Assembly: GCF_000732615.1 (NCBI RefSeq)
Contig: NZ_JPGL01000060.1
Span: 1-64,000 of the forward strand
Direction: 5' to 3'
From: Burkholderia paludis
Lineage (GTDB): Bacteria; Pseudomonadota; Gammaproteobacteria; Burkholderiales; Burkholderiaceae
DNA length: 64,000 bases
The number at the start of each line of letters is the position of its first letter. Within the stretch, counting starts at the first letter, position 1. Shown piece after piece: positions 1 through 9,728 of the stretch. Made by a program: the position numbers and the translations under genes. Under the pieces are notes generated by a model that had not been told where the DNA came from, made no database searches, and worked only from the letters and a program-made list of their open reading frames with translations.

Positions 1-174
1 GGCGGGGGCGGGCGGCGTGGGCGCGGGGGGCGTCGGAGTGCCGGCGGACGGCGGTTGCGCGTCTGCGCGTGCGACGGCGGTGACATCGTCGCCGCCGCAC
101 GCGGCGAGGGCGAAGACGGTGGACAGGCTGGCGGCCAGGGCGAAACGGATCGGCAGGCGGGGCATCGCGGGCAT
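1..174 (-). CDS. Putative lipoprotein, N-terminal part (runs off left edge)
   Basis: This minus-strand reading frame starts at an ATG at 174 and is still open at base 1 (58 codons visible). A second in-frame ATG at 165 is also possible. The visible protein has a positively charged start, a hydrophobic stretch and a lipobox-like LAAC followed by GGDD, so it looks like a secreted lipoprotein anchored at the Cys near residue 26. A Pro/Thr/Ala-rich linker follows (TPTPPAPTPPAPA), as is common before an exported enzymatic or binding domain. The functional domain lies outside the window, so no function can be named. Confidence 0.6.
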   Translation of the reverse strand, partial: MPAMPRLPIRFALAASLSTVFALAACGGDDVTAVARADAQPPSAGTPTPPAPTPPAPA

Positions 175-314
175 CGGGTGTCGGTCGGGTTGGCGGGACA
201 CCGCGCGGGCGGACGTGCGAGAGGTGCGGCACATGCGGCCGCGCGCGGGTGCAAGCCCGTCAGCTTGTCACAGGTATTTGACAGCGATTTGAAATGATTC
301 GGGAAAGCCGCTCG

Positions 315-1268
315 TCAGGCGGGCGGGGCGCCGTCGGGCGGCGCCGCGGCGGCGCGGCGCCGCGCGCGCTTCGACGCGCCGTTGACGAGCGCCCAGCGCA
401 GGACGGGCGCGACGGCCCGTACGCCGGGCCGGACCAGCGCGCGCCGCAGCGGCGCGAACGCCGATACGCCGAGCATGCGCTGCGCCCACGGCGGCAGCAG
501 GTCGATCCCCGCGTGCATCATCAGCGAGGCGGCCGGCCGCAGCGCGGGCGTTGCGACCGGCGCATTCAGCAGGATCTCCATCACGTCGAACGTGCGCGGC
601 CCGGCCTCGAGTTCGGGCTGCATGCGGGCGAGATACGCGGCGACCTCGGCGCGCGAACGCGGCACGTCATGCGCGCCGAGCAGTTCGGCGATCAATGCCG
701 TTTCGGCGTAGTAGTCGTCCTGCAGTTCGCCCGGCAGCGACGGATTCACGTAGCGCAGATGCGCGGCGAGAAAGCTCGACACTTCCGCGACATGCACCCA
801 CGTGAGCAAGGCGGGATCGTCGGCGCGGTACGGCCGGCCGTCGGGCGCGGTGCCCGAGATGCGCGCATGGATCGTTTTCACGCGCTCGATCAGCGCCAGC
901 GCGTCCGCGCGGCTGCCGAACGTCGTGCCCGTGATGAACGTGGCGGTGCGCCGCAGGCGGCCGAGGATGTCGGTGCGAAACGACGAGTGATCCCAGACAC
1001 CGGCGAGCGCGAGCGGATGGAGCGCCTGCAGCAGCAGCGCGGCGATGCCGCCCGTCATCATCGACGTGAAATCGGCATGCACGCGCCAGCAGACGGCGTC
1101 GGGGCCGAACAGCCCCGGATCCCCGGGTGGCGAAGAGAGGTCGATCGACGGACCGCCGCCGCCCGCCGTCAGGTGCGTGACGCCGGCCACGAGCCGCTTG
1201 CGGATCGGCTCGGCCCAACGCGGGCCCGTTGCGGGTGCGGCGGGGTGGCGGCTGGGGGGCGTCGTCAT
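315..1268 (-). CDS. DUF2236 / MpaB-family oxygenase-like protein
   Basis: A 317-residue protein resembling the DUF2236 family (ER-bound oxygenase mpaB / latex-clearing protein catalytic domain), whose characterised members are haem-dependent oxygenases. Family features visible are the N-terminal segment FGPDAVCWRVHAD, the alanine/leucine-rich LLLQALHPLALAGVWDHS with its conserved His, and WVHVAEVSSF mid-protein. I place the start at the ATG at 1268 (MTTPPS), 23 bases after the ruvB stop. An in-frame ATG at 1316 would overlap ruvB, and neither has a clear ribosome binding site. It lies directly downstream of ruvB and may be co-transcribed, but a role in recombination is not implied. Substrate unknown. 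Confidence 0.75.
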   Translation of the reverse strand: MTTPPSRHPAAPATGPRWAEPIRKRLVAGVTHLTAGGGGPSIDLSSPPGDPGLFGPDAVCWRVHADFTSMMTGGIAALLLQALHPLALAGVWDHSSFRTDILGRLRRTATFITGTTFGSRADALALIERVKTIHARISGTAPDGRPYRADDPALLTWVHVAEVSSFLAAHLRYVNPSLPGELQDDYYAETALIAELLGAHDVPRSRAEVAAYLARMQPELEAGPRTFDVMEILLNAPVATPALRPAASLMMHAGIDLLPPWAQRMLGVSAFAPLRRALVRPGVRAVAPVLRWALVNGASKRARRRAAAAPPDGAPPA

Positions 1269-1291
1269 GGCAGGGCGGCTCGGGGGACGGG

Positions 1292-2362
1292 TTACTTCCC
1301 GTCGGGCGTGTCCCACTCGCCGCGTTCGGGGCGGCCGGTGTCCGGCGCGGAGAGCCCGAAGTGGCGATAGGTGAGCAGCGTCGCCACGCGCCCGCGCGGC
1401 GTGCGCTGCAGGAAGCCCTGCTGGATCAGGTACGGTTCGAGTACGTCCTCGATCGTGTCGCGCTCCTCGCCGATTGCCGCCGCGAGGTTGTCGATGCCGA
1501 CCGGGCCGCCGTCGAACTTGTACAGGATCGCCTCGAGCAGCTTGCGGTCCATCAGGTCGAAGCCGACCGGATCGACGTCGAGCATCGCGAGCGCGGCATC
1601 GGCCACGGCCGCGGTGATCTGGCCGTCGGCCTTCACTTCCGCGAAGTCGCGCACGCGGCGCAGCAGCCGGTTCGCGATCCGCGGCGTGCCGCGCGAGCGC
1701 TTCGCGATTTCCAGCGCGCCGTTCGGATCGATCTGCGCGTTCAGCAGCGACGCCGAGCGCCGCACGATGCGCGACAGCTGATCGGCGTCGTAGAACTCGA
1801 GGCGCGCGACGATCCCGAAGCGGTCGCGCAGCGGGTTGGTCAGCATCCCCGCGCGGGTGGTCGCGCCGACCAGCGTGAAGGGCTGCAGGTCGAGCTTCAC
1901 GCTGCGCGCGGCCGGCCCCTCGCCGATCATGATGTCGATCTGGTAATCCTCGAGTGCCGGATACAGGATTTCCTCGACGACCGGCGACAGCCGGTGGATC
2001 TCGTCGATGAACAGCACGTCGTTCGCCTCGAGGTTCGTCAGCAGCGCGGCGAGATCGCCCGCGCGCTCGAGCACGGGGCCCGACGTCTGGCGCAGGTTCA
2101 CGCCCATCTCGCGCGCAATGATGTGCGCGAGCGTCGTCTTGCCGAGGCCCGGCGGCCCGAACAGCAGCACGTGATCGAGCGGCTCGGAGCGGCGCTTCGC
2201 GGCTTCGATGAAGATCTCGAGCTGGCCGCGCACCTTTTCCTGGCCGACGTAGTCGTCGAGCTGGCGCGGCCGCAGCGCACGTTCGAACACCTCCTCGTGC
2301 GACGAGGCGGGCGTGGCGGCGATGATCCGCTGCTCGGTGGCGAGTTTGTCGGTTTCAATCAT
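1292..2362 (-). CDS. ruvB: Holliday junction branch migration ATPase RuvB
   Basis: A 356-residue AAA+ motor that drives branch migration of Holliday junctions with RuvA. The Walker A motif GPPGLGKT is at about residues 69-76 and the Walker [11 protein letters not shown] follows. Sensor motifs (GATTRAG) and a C-terminal winged-helix DNA-binding domain ([13 protein letters not shown]) are present. Length and order match full-length RuvB. It is the third gene of ruvC-ruvA-ruvB, transcribed leftwards, with a 108-base gap after ruvA. Confidence 0.98.
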   Translation of the reverse strand: MIETDKLATEQRIIAATPASSHEEVFERALRPRQLDDYVGQEKVRGQLEIFIEAAKRRSEPLDHVLLFGPPGLGKTTLAHIIAREMGVNLRQTSGPVLERAGDLAALLTNLEANDVLFIDEIHRLSPVVEEILYPALEDYQIDIMIGEGPAARSVKLDLQPFTLVGATTRAGMLTNPLRDRFGIVARLEFYDADQLSRIVRRSASLLNAQIDPNGALEIAKRSRGTPRIANRLLRRVRDFAEVKADGQITAAVADAALAMLDVDPVGFDLMDRKLLEAILYKFDGGPVGIDNLAAAIGEERDTIEDVLEPYLIQQGFLQRTPRGRVATLLTYRHFGLSAPDTGRPERGEWDTPDGK

Positions 2363-2470
2363 GCGGCCATTGTACCGCGCGCCGACCCCGGGCCCACCTG
2401 GCCGAACGGCCGACTGGCGAGCGCCGCGCGACCGCGCGACACTGGCTTCGACGGCCCGACCTGTTACGCG

Positions 2471-3052
2471 TTACGCCTTCGACAGCGCCTTCAGCGCGAG
2501 CTTGATGCCTTCGGACACGCCGGTGCCGGCAGGCACGTTCTTGATCGCGGCGAGGCCTTCCTTCTCGGAGTAGCCGAGCGCGAGCAGCGCGTTGAGGATG
2601 TCGGTCGCGTGGTCGGACGGCGACGCCGCGCCGGCGAGCGCGCCGAGGTCGGCGCCGAGCTTGCCCTTCAGCTCGAGCAGCAGGCGTTCGGCCGTTTTCT
2701 TGCCGATCCCGGGCAGGCGCGTGAGGCGCGCGGCGTCCTGCATCGTCACGGCCTGCGCGAGTTCCTGCACGCTCATGCCGGACAGCACGGCCAGCGCCAT
2801 GCGCGCGCCGATGCCGGTGATCTTCAGCAACTCGCGGAAGGTCGTGCGCTCCTGCGGCGTGAGGAACCCGTACAGCAGGTGCGCGTCCTCGCGGACGATC
2901 TGCTGCGTGAGCAGCACGATGCGCTCGCCCGTTTGCGGCAGGTTGTAGAAGGTGCTCATCGGCACGTCGATTTCGTAGCCGACGCCGTTGCAGTCGACGA
3001 GCAGGTGAGGCGGGTTCTTTTCGAGCAGGATGCCGGCGATGCGACCGATCAT
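2471..3052 (-). CDS. ruvA: Holliday junction DNA helicase subunit RuvA
   Basis: A 193-residue protein that binds the four-way junction as a tetramer and loads RuvB. It starts MIGRIAGIL, the typical RuvA N-terminus (OB-fold). Tandem helix-hairpin-helix motifs follow ([27 protein letters not shown]), and the flexible C-terminal domain III ([11 protein letters not shown]) binds RuvB. It sits between ruvC (154-base gap upstream) and ruvB. Confidence 0.98.
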   Translation of the reverse strand: MIGRIAGILLEKNPPHLLVDCNGVGYEIDVPMSTFYNLPQTGERIVLLTQQIVREDAHLLYGFLTPQERTTFRELLKITGIGARMALAVLSGMSVQELAQAVTMQDAARLTRLPGIGKKTAERLLLELKGKLGADLGALAGAASPSDHATDILNALLALGYSEKEGLAAIKNVPAGTGVSEGIKLALKALSKA

Positions 3053-3206
3053 GGATGGCGGGATGCGAGGAATAAAGCGCGAGTGTAGCGCAGGTGCGGC
3101 GCCATGCCGACGCGATCGGCCACCGGGCCGGCACGATGCGCGCCGGAGGCGCGTCGCGCGCGCCCGGAACGGTCGGTCCTGCGCGCCGGGCGAGGGCGCG
3201 CGGGCG

Positions 3207-3749
3207 TCAGCCGACCAGCCGCCCGCGTCGTACGCGCAGCCCTTTTTTCACGAGCGCCGGCGCGAGGCCGCCGAGCGTGTCGAGCGTGTTGCCGCCGTGC
3301 GCATGGCAGATCGCCATGCCGAGCGCGTCGGCGGCGTCGGAGCCCGGCTGGCCGGAGAGGCTGAGCAGTCGCGTGACCATTTCCTGCATCTGCGCCTTGG
3401 TCGCGCGGCCGTAGCCGACGACGGCCTGCTTGAGTTGCAGCGCCGTGTATTCGGCAACCGGCAGGCCGCCCGCGACGAGGCCGCAGATCGCGGCGCCGCG
3501 TGCCTGGCCGAGCAGCAGCGTCGACTGCGGGTTCACGTTGACGAACACCTTTTCGATCGCGGCCTGGTCGGGCGCATGTTCGCGCACGATCGTCGAGACG
3601 CCCTGGAAGATCGTGCCGAGCCGGGTGGCCAGGTCGGCCGTCGGCGTGCGGATGACGCCGCTCGTGACGTAAGCGAGCCGGTGGCCGCTGACGTCGATCA
3701 CGCCGAAGCCGGTGACGCGCAGGCCGGGGTCGATGCCGAGAATTCGCAT
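3207..3749 (-). CDS. ruvC: Crossover junction endodeoxyribonuclease RuvC
   Basis: A 180-residue Holliday junction resolvase. All four catalytic acidic residues are in place with E. coli numbering: D7 in GIDPGLR, E66 in AIEKVFVN, and D138 and D141 in DAADALG. It introduces symmetric nicks into junctions held by RuvAB. It is the first gene of the ruvCAB group on the minus strand, and an intrinsic terminator separates it from purH upstream, so it probably has its own promoter between about 3750 and 3837. Confidence 0.98.
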   Translation of the reverse strand: MRILGIDPGLRVTGFGVIDVSGHRLAYVTSGVIRTPTADLATRLGTIFQGVSTIVREHAPDQAAIEKVFVNVNPQSTLLLGQARGAAICGLVAGGLPVAEYTALQLKQAVVGYGRATKAQMQEMVTRLLSLSGQPGSDAADALGMAICHAHGGNTLDTLGGLAPALVKKGLRVRRGRLVG

Positions 3750-3837
3750 GAGTGAGGAGAAATGCCTGATGCAGCGATACTACAACGAATGGTGCGGCAA
3801 GCCGGCCGCACGGTCGCACGCGAACGCGCCGCGCAAT

Positions 3838-3868
3838 AAAAAACCCGGCGGGTGCAACGCCGCCGGGC
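3838..3868 (-). terminator. Intrinsic terminator after purH
   Basis: Perfect 8-bp stem CCCGGCGG/CCGCCGGG (3844-3851 with 3860-3867) and 8-base loop. On the minus strand it is followed by a run of six T. It ends the dusB-fis-purH transcript and isolates ruvC. Confidence 0.85.
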
Positions 3869-3900
3869 CTGCATGGCGCGGCCGCCCGGGCCGCGTGAGA

Positions 3901-5466
3901 TCAGTGACGGAAGTGGCGCACGCCGGTCAGGATCATCGCGATGTTGTGCTCGTCGGCCGCGGCGATCACTTCGTCGTCGCGCACCGAGCCGCCCGGCTGG
4001 ATCACGCAGGTCGCGCCGGCCGCCACGACGACGTCGAGGCCGTCGCGGAACGGGAAGAACGCATCCGACGCGACGGCCGAGCCGGCCAGCGTCAGGCCCG
4101 CGTTCTGTGCCTTGATGCTCGCGATGCGCGCGGAATCGACGCGGCTCATCTGGCCGGCGCCGACGCCGAGCGTCATGCCGTTGCCGCAGAACACGATTGC
4201 GTTCGACTTCACGTACTTCGCGACGCGCCATGCGAACAGCAGGTCGTCCATTTCCTTCGGCGTCGGGTGGCGCTTCGTGACGACGCGCAGCTCGTGCGGC
4301 TGGACGTTCTTCGCGTCGAGCGACTGCACGAGCAGGCCGCCGCCCACGCGCTTCAGGTCGAATGCGTTATGGCCGTCGCCGAGCGCGATTTCGAGCAGGC
4401 GCACGTTCTGCTTCGCGGCGAATACCTGCTTCGCGGCGTCCGAGAACGACGGCGCGATCAGCACTTCGACGAACTGCTTCGCGACGGCTTGCGCAGCCGC
4501 CTCGTCGACTTCGCGGTTGAACGCGATGATGCCGCCGAACGCGGAAGTCGGGTCGGTCTGGAACGCCTTTGCGTACGCATCGGCCGAATCGTTGCCGACC
4601 GCGACGCCGCACGGGTTCGCATGCTTGATGATCACGCAGGCCGGCGCGTCGAACGTCTTCACGCATTCCCATGCCGCGTCCGAATCCGCGATGTTGTTGT
4701 ACGACAGTTCCTTGCCCTGCAGCTGGCGGTAGTTCGCCAGCGCGCCGGCCGGCGTCGCGAGGTCGCGGTAGAACGCCGCGCTCTGGTGCGGGTTCTCGCC
4801 GTAGCGCAGGTCCTGCACCTTGTCGAACGCCATGTTCAGCGTCGCCGGGTAGGCGCTGCGCGAGGCGTGCTTCAGCTCGTCGGTCAGGCTCGTCAGGTAG
4901 TTCGTGATCGCGCCGTCGTACTGCGCGGTGTGCGCGAACACCTTCGTCGCGAGGCGGAAGTTGGTCGCGTAGCCGACCGCGTTGCCGTTCGCCTTCATCT
5001 CGTCGAGCACGACCGCGTAGTCGGCCGGATCGACGACGACCGTCACGTCGCGATGGTTCTTCGCGGCAGAGCGCAGCATCGTCGGGCCGCCGATGTCGAT
5101 GTTCTCGATCGCGTCGGCGAGCGTGCAGTCGTCCTTCGCGATCGTCGCGACGAACGGATACAGGTTCACGACGAGCAGGTCGATCGTCGGGATGCCGTGC
5201 TGTTCCAGTGCCTGCATGTGCTCGGGCAGGTCGCGCCGGGCGAGGATGCCGCCGTGCACCTTCGGGTGGAGCGTCTTCACGCGCCCATCGAGCATTTCCG
5301 GAAAGCCCGTGTAATCGGCCACTTCGGTCACGGGCAGGCCCGCGTCGGCGAGCAGTTTCGCGGTGCCGCCCGTCGACAGCAGCTTGACGCCGAGGTCGGA
5401 CAGCGACTTCGCGAAGTCGACGATGCCGGTCTTGTCGGAAACGGAAATGAGCGCTTGCTTGATCAT
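3901..5466 (-). CDS. purH: Bifunctional AICAR transformylase / IMP cyclohydrolase PurH
   Basis: A 521-residue bifunctional enzyme catalysing the last two steps of de novo purine synthesis. An N-terminal methylglyoxal-synthase-like IMP cyclohydrolase domain begins [14 protein letters not shown]. The C-terminal AICAR transformylase domain carries the signature KHANPCG and ends with the family's conserved tail ([15 protein letters not shown]). Length matches the family. It lies 44 bases after fis and is probably read in the dusB-fis-purH transcript, ending at the hairpin at 3838-3868. Confidence 0.98.
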   Translation of the reverse strand: MIKQALISVSDKTGIVDFAKSLSDLGVKLLSTGGTAKLLADAGLPVTEVADYTGFPEMLDGRVKTLHPKVHGGILARRDLPEHMQALEQHGIPTIDLLVVNLYPFVATIAKDDCTLADAIENIDIGGPTMLRSAAKNHRDVTVVVDPADYAVVLDEMKANGNAVGYATNFRLATKVFAHTAQYDGAITNYLTSLTDELKHASRSAYPATLNMAFDKVQDLRYGENPHQSAAFYRDLATPAGALANYRQLQGKELSYNNIADSDAAWECVKTFDAPACVIIKHANPCGVAVGNDSADAYAKAFQTDPTSAFGGIIAFNREVDEAAAQAVAKQFVEVLIAPSFSDAAKQVFAAKQNVRLLEIALGDGHNAFDLKRVGGGLLVQSLDAKNVQPHELRVVTKRHPTPKEMDDLLFAWRVAKYVKSNAIVFCGNGMTLGVGAGQMSRVDSARIASIKAQNAGLTLAGSAVASDAFFPFRDGLDVVVAAGATCVIQPGGSVRDDEVIAAADEHNIAMILTGVRHFRH

Positions 5467-5510
5467 GATGGAACCACCAATAGCCAGGGAAACGGGGACG
5501 GGACGGCTGC

Positions 5511-5744
5511 CTACAGCAGGCCGTGCTGCTGCAGCTTCTTGCGCAGCGTATTGCGGTTGATGCCGAGGTACTCCGCGGCGAGTGACTGGTTGCCGCCTGC
5601 CTGGTCGAGCACGACCTCGAGCATCGGCTTTTCGACGCAGGACATCACCATTTCATAGACGTCGTGCGGATTGGAGCCGTCTAGATCCCGGAAATACACG
5701 TCCAGGCTCTCGCGGACACATTGTTCGATGTTGTGCTTGCTCAT
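5511..5744 (-). CDS. fis: Nucleoid-associated regulator Fis
   Basis: A 77-residue Fis protein, a DNA-bending nucleoid factor that activates rRNA and other growth-related promoters and assists recombination. The C-terminal helix-turn-helix [20 protein letters not shown] is intact. The N-terminus is somewhat shorter than the 98-residue E. coli protein, as is usual in beta-proteobacteria. Its start overlaps the dusB stop by four bases, giving translational coupling and the conserved dusB-fis arrangement. Confidence 0.96.
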   Translation of the reverse strand: MSKHNIEQCVRESLDVYFRDLDGSNPHDVYEMVMSCVEKPMLEVVLDQAGGNQSLAAEYLGINRNTLRKKLQQHGLL

Positions 5745-6808
5745 GCTGCTAACTGGTTATGGTCGTCCGACTCGCCCTGGCCGTTTTCCTCTTCGTCATC
5801 GACGTAGACGAGGTGGTCCGACAGCGCTTTTTGCGCCTCGAAGAATGCATTGACGGCGGCGAGCTGCTCGCGGGAGGAATCGAGCGTGTTCATCCTGTGC
5901 CGGAACCCGTTGGCACCGGAAAGGCCGCGAGTGTACCAGCCGATGTGCTTGCGCGCAGTACGGACTCCCGTGAATTCGCCATAGAAAGCGTAGTGGTCTT
6001 CCAGGTGCTCGTTCATCACGTGCTGGATCTCGTCGATCCGCGGCGGGGGCAGCAGCTCGCCGGTTTGCAGGAAATGATCGATTTCGCGGAACAGCCACGG
6101 CCGACCTTGCGCGGCACGACCGATCATCAGGGCGTCGGCGCCCGTGGCATCGAGCACGGCCTTCGCCTTCGCGGGCGACGTGATGTCGCCGTTCGCGACC
6201 ACCGGAATCCGCACGGCGGCCTTCACGGCCGCGATGGTTTCGTATTCGGCGTCGCCGCGGTACAGGTCGGCGCGGGTGCGGCCATGCACGGTGAGCATCG
6301 AGATGCCGGCGGCTTCGGCCAGGCGCGCGACCGTGATCGCGTTCCGGTGCTCGCGATCCCAGCCCGTGCGGATCTTCAGCGTGACGGGCACCGCATCGGG
6401 CCCCGTGCCGACCGCCGCGACGACGGCCTCGACGATCCGCTGCACGAGCGGCTCGTTCTGCAGCAGCGCGGAGCCGGCCGCGACGTTGCAGACCTTCTTC
6501 GCCGGGCAGCCCATGTTGATGTCGATGATCTGCGCGCCGTTGTCGACGTTGTAGCGGGCCGCCTCGGCCATCATCGCCGGATCGGCGCCCGCGATCTGCA
6601 CCGCGATCGGCTCTACCTCGCCTTCGTGGTTCGCGCGCCGCATCGTCTTCGCGCTTTTCCACAGCTGCGCGTTGGAGGCGACCATCTCGGACACGGCGTA
6701 ACCGGCCCCGAGCCGCTTGCAGAGCTGGCGGAACGGACGATCCGTCACGCCGGCCATCGGGGCGACGAACAGGTTGTTACGCAATACGTGAGGGCCGATA
6801 ACGGGCAT
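5741..6808 (-). CDS. dusB: tRNA-dihydrouridine synthase DusB
   Basis: A 355-residue FMN-dependent enzyme that reduces specific uridines in the tRNA D-loop. It opens with the TIM-barrel segment NLFVAPMAGVTDRPFR. It carries the catalytic-cysteine motif NMGCPAKKVCN and the FMN-phosphate-binding GADALMIGRAAQGRPW. The C-terminus has an acidic tail (DDEEENGQGESDDH). It is the first gene of the dusB-fis-purH unit and overlaps fis by four bases. Confidence 0.96.
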   Translation of the reverse strand: MPVIGPHVLRNNLFVAPMAGVTDRPFRQLCKRLGAGYAVSEMVASNAQLWKSAKTMRRANHEGEVEPIAVQIAGADPAMMAEAARYNVDNGAQIIDINMGCPAKKVCNVAAGSALLQNEPLVQRIVEAVVAAVGTGPDAVPVTLKIRTGWDREHRNAITVARLAEAAGISMLTVHGRTRADLYRGDAEYETIAAVKAAVRIPVVANGDITSPAKAKAVLDATGADALMIGRAAQGRPWLFREIDHFLQTGELLPPPRIDEIQHVMNEHLEDHYAFYGEFTGVRTARKHIGWYTRGLSGANGFRHRMNTLDSSREQLAAVNAFFEAQKALSDHLVYVDDEEENGQGESDDHNQLAA

Positions 6809-6932
6809 CGCAATGGCACCGCCCGCGACAGGCGCGGGCAGGGAAAGGGCAGACGGAAACGCGCATTTTACCGTATTCCCGTGCCCCGCCGATTTGACCC
6901 GGTTTGTATGGCGCCGCTGTGCGTGCTGCGCG

Positions 6933-8120
6933 TCAGTTGCGCTGGCCGAACATCATCTGGCGCGCGATCGCCTGCTTGAGCGGCGGCACGAATTCCAGCG
7001 CGGTGAGCGCGGCGCCGCGCAGCAGCGGGAGCGGGCCCGCGCCGATCGTGAACAGTCGCGCCAGCGTGTCGGTCGCACCGATCGTGAAGCGCCGGTCGAG
7101 CGCGCGGCGCGCATTGAAGGCGGCCAGCGCGGTCGTTTCGAAGCCTTGCGCGGACAGCGTGTCGACGAGCGTATGCGCATCGCGCAGCCCGAGGTTGAGC
7201 CCCTGGCCCGCGACGGGATGCAGCGTTTGCGCGGCGTTGCCGACGATCGCGACGCGGCCGCTGACGAGCGTCTGCGCGGCGCTCAGGCCGAGCGGGAACG
7301 ACGCGCGGCCCGCGATCGCGACGAAGTCGCCCATGCGCGCGCCGAACGCGCTGCCGAGTTCGCGCAGGAACGCGTCGTCGGGCAGTGCGGCGCGGCGCGC
7401 CGCTGCGTCGGGCGTGCAGCACCAGACGAGCGCGTACTCGGCCTGGCGCGGCCCGCCGAGCGGCAGCAGCGCGAGCGGGCCTTCGTCGGTGAAGCGCTCC
7501 CAGGCGACGTTCGGGCGCGGCGCCGATACCGTGACCGTGCCGACGAGCGCGGTCTGCCCGTAGTCGCGGCGATGCTTGCCGGCATCGGCTTCGTGTTCCT
7601 GGAACAGCCCGCCTTCGGCATTGATGACGATGCGCGCCCGCAGCGTGCGCTCGCCCTGCGGGCCGTCGAGCGTCAGCGTGACGCCGTCGGCATCCTGCTG
7701 CGGCGCGCGCGCGGTGGTCGACGTGAGCCAGTCGACGCGCGTGCCGCGCACCGCGCCCGCGAGCGCCTGCACGATCGCGCCGTAGCGCACGACGTAGCCG
7801 AGCGCGGCGACGCCGTGCTCGTCGCGGTCGATCAGCGTGCGGCCGAAGTGGCCGCGCTGCGAAACGTGGATGTGTTCGATCGGGGTCGCGTCGGCGGGCC
7901 ATGCGAGCGTGTCGAGCAGCACGCGGCTGCCGTGCGATACGGCGATCGCGCGCGGGTCGTTTGCGCTCGCGGCCGGCTCGCGCGCGTCGATCAGCGCGAT
8001 CGACGCGTGTCGCGTGGCGCTGCGGCGCGCGAGCCAGCCGGCGAGCGCGAGCCCGACGGGGCCCGCGCCGACGACGGCGAGGTCGTAGTCCGGCGTGGCC
8101 GGGGAGGAGGCGGTCGTCAT
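6933..8120 (-). CDS. UbiH/UbiF-family FAD-dependent hydroxylase (ubiquinone synthesis)
   Basis: A 395-residue flavoprotein monooxygenase. An N-terminal Rossmann FAD motif (VVGAGPVGLALAGWLARR, about residues 16-33) and the second FAD-binding signature GNAAQTLHPVAGQGLN near residue 275 are diagnostic of the UbiH/UbiF/VisC/COQ6 group. That group hydroxylates the ubiquinone ring. It lies 40 bases downstream of pepP, the arrangement known from the pepP-ubiH region of E. coli, which supports a ubiquinone role. Which ring carbon it hydroxylates cannot be decided, because these paralogues differ in regioselectivity between lineages. Confidence 0.88.
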   Translation of the reverse strand: MTTASSPATPDYDLAVVGAGPVGLALAGWLARRSATRHASIALIDAREPAASANDPRAIAVSHGSRVLLDTLAWPADATPIEHIHVSQRGHFGRTLIDRDEHGVAALGYVVRYGAIVQALAGAVRGTRVDWLTSTTARAPQQDADGVTLTLDGPQGERTLRARIVINAEGGLFQEHEADAGKHRRDYGQTALVGTVTVSAPRPNVAWERFTDEGPLALLPLGGPRQAEYALVWCCTPDAAARRAALPDDAFLRELGSAFGARMGDFVAIAGRASFPLGLSAAQTLVSGRVAIVGNAAQTLHPVAGQGLNLGLRDAHTLVDTLSAQGFETTALAAFNARRALDRRFTIGATDTLARLFTIGAGPLPLLRGAALTALEFVPPLKQAIARQMMFGQRN

Positions 8121-8160
8121 CTTGATTCGTGAAACGGAGGTAACGGTCGGCGGCAGCCGG

Positions 8161-9546
8161 TCATGCGCCCGCGCGCATCAGCGCTTCGATCTCGTCCGCG
8201 GCGACGGGCACGCCCCGCGTGATCAGTTCGCAGCCGTGCTCGCGCACGATCGCGTCGTCCTCGATGCGGATGCCGATGTTCCAGTACTCGGGCGGCACGT
8301 CGTCGGCCGCGCGGACGTACAGGCCAGGCTCGACCGTCAGCGTCATGCCGGCCTTCAGCGTGCGCCACGGCAGCGCGCCGTTGCCGTCGCGCGCGGCGAG
8401 CCGCTCGCGGTAGTCGCCGCAGTCGTGCACGTCCATGCCGATCCAGTGGCCGGTGCGGTGCATGTAGAAGCGCGTGTAGGCGCGCTCGGCGATCACGTCG
8501 TCGACGTTCGAGAAACGTGCTTTCGGGATGATGCCGGTGTCGAGCAGCCCCTGCGCGAGCACGCGCACCGCGGCGTCGTGCGGCGCCTCGAACGGCACGC
8601 CGGCGCGCGTCGCGTCGATCGCTGCCTGCTGCGCGGCGAGCACGATGTCGTACAGCGTGCGCTGCGCGGGCGAGAAGCGTCCGTTGGCCGGGAACGTGCG
8701 CGTGATGTCCGACGCGTAGCCGTCGAGTTCGCACGCGGCGTCGATCAGGATCAGGTCGCCGTCCTTCGCGGCCGCGTTGCCGGCCGGGTAGTGCAGCACG
8801 CACGCGTTCGCGCCGGCCGCGACGATCGAGCCGTACGCGGGCGACTGCGCGCCGTGCTTGCGGAACACGTACAGCAGCTCGGCTTCGAGTTCGTATTCGC
8901 GGACGCCGGGGCGGCACGCCTGCATCGCGCGGCGATGCGCGAGCGCGGAGATGTGCGCGGCGCGCATCATGACCGCGAGCTCGTGCTCGTCCTTCACGAG
9001 CCGCATGTCGTCGAGCAGCGGCGTGAGGTCGAGCAGCGCGTCCGGCGCGGCTACGCCCGTGCGGGCCAGGGCGCGCACCGCATCGATCCAGCCTGCGAGC
9101 TGGCGGTCGAAGTCGGCCGACGCGCCGAACCGGTAGTGCACGGTTCCGGCATCGGCGAGCAGGCGCGGCATCTCGGTATCGATCACGTCGACCGCGAACG
9201 CCGCGTCGAAGCCGAACCCGTCGCGCGCGGCGTCGGGCCCGTAGTGGAAGCCTTCCCAGATTTCGCGCTCGGCATTCTTGCCGCGGCAGAACAGGATCGA
9301 CTGCGGCGCGCCGTGCGGCGCGGCCGCGTTCAGCACGAGCACGGCATCCGGCTCGGTGAAGCCCGTCAGGTAGTGGAAGTAGCTGTCGAACCGGTACGGG
9401 TAGGTCGTATCGCGGTTGCGCAGCAGTTCCGGCGCGGTGGGGACGATGGCGACGCCGCCGCCCGCGGCGCGCAGTGCGGCGAGCACGCGTTCACGGCGCT
9501 GGCGGTAGACGTCGACGGCGATGGCGGTATCGAGGGGCGCATTCAT
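8161..9546 (-). CDS. pepP: Xaa-Pro aminopeptidase (aminopeptidase P)
   Basis: A 461-residue metallopeptidase that removes N-terminal residues preceding proline. The N-terminal aminopeptidase-P domain is followed by a pita-bread catalytic domain. Metal ligands are recognisable in LIDAACELDGYASDITRTF (two Asp), HRTGHWIGMDVHD (His) and VEPGLYV (Glu). The start at 9546 (MNAPLDTAIAV) is preferred over an ATG 93 bases upstream, which would add sequence unlike the family. It is followed by the UbiH-type hydroxylase after 40 bases. Confidence 0.93.
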   Translation of the reverse strand: MNAPLDTAIAVDVYRQRRERVLAALRAAGGGVAIVPTAPELLRNRDTTYPYRFDSYFHYLTGFTEPDAVLVLNAAAPHGAPQSILFCRGKNAEREIWEGFHYGPDAARDGFGFDAAFAVDVIDTEMPRLLADAGTVHYRFGASADFDRQLAGWIDAVRALARTGVAAPDALLDLTPLLDDMRLVKDEHELAVMMRAAHISALAHRRAMQACRPGVREYELEAELLYVFRKHGAQSPAYGSIVAAGANACVLHYPAGNAAAKDGDLILIDAACELDGYASDITRTFPANGRFSPAQRTLYDIVLAAQQAAIDATRAGVPFEAPHDAAVRVLAQGLLDTGIIPKARFSNVDDVIAERAYTRFYMHRTGHWIGMDVHDCGDYRERLAARDGNGALPWRTLKAGMTLTVEPGLYVRAADDVPPEYWNIGIRIEDDAIVREHGCELITRGVPVAADEIEALMRAGA

Positions 9547-9697
9547 CGTGCGATTGTAGCGCCGCGGGACGCCACGCGTGAGAGGGCGGCTGCGAACCGC
9601 GCCGGAAGGCCCGCGCGACGGTTGTTGCAAACCATCCACAGGCCGGCCGGGCGATTTTCTACCGTGCGCCGCTGGCCGGTTATGATCGGCGACAACG

Positions 9698-9703
9698 TAT
9701 ACT
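9698..9703 (+). promoter_or_regulatory. Candidate -10 element for the glutathione S-transferase gene
   Basis: TATACT lies 26 bases before the ATG at 9729, in the 182-base divergent region shared with pepP. No convincing -35 hexamer sits at the expected spacing, so the call is tentative. Confidence 0.35.
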
Positions 9704-9728
9704 CTCGGCGGTTCCCTTAAAAAGGCAG

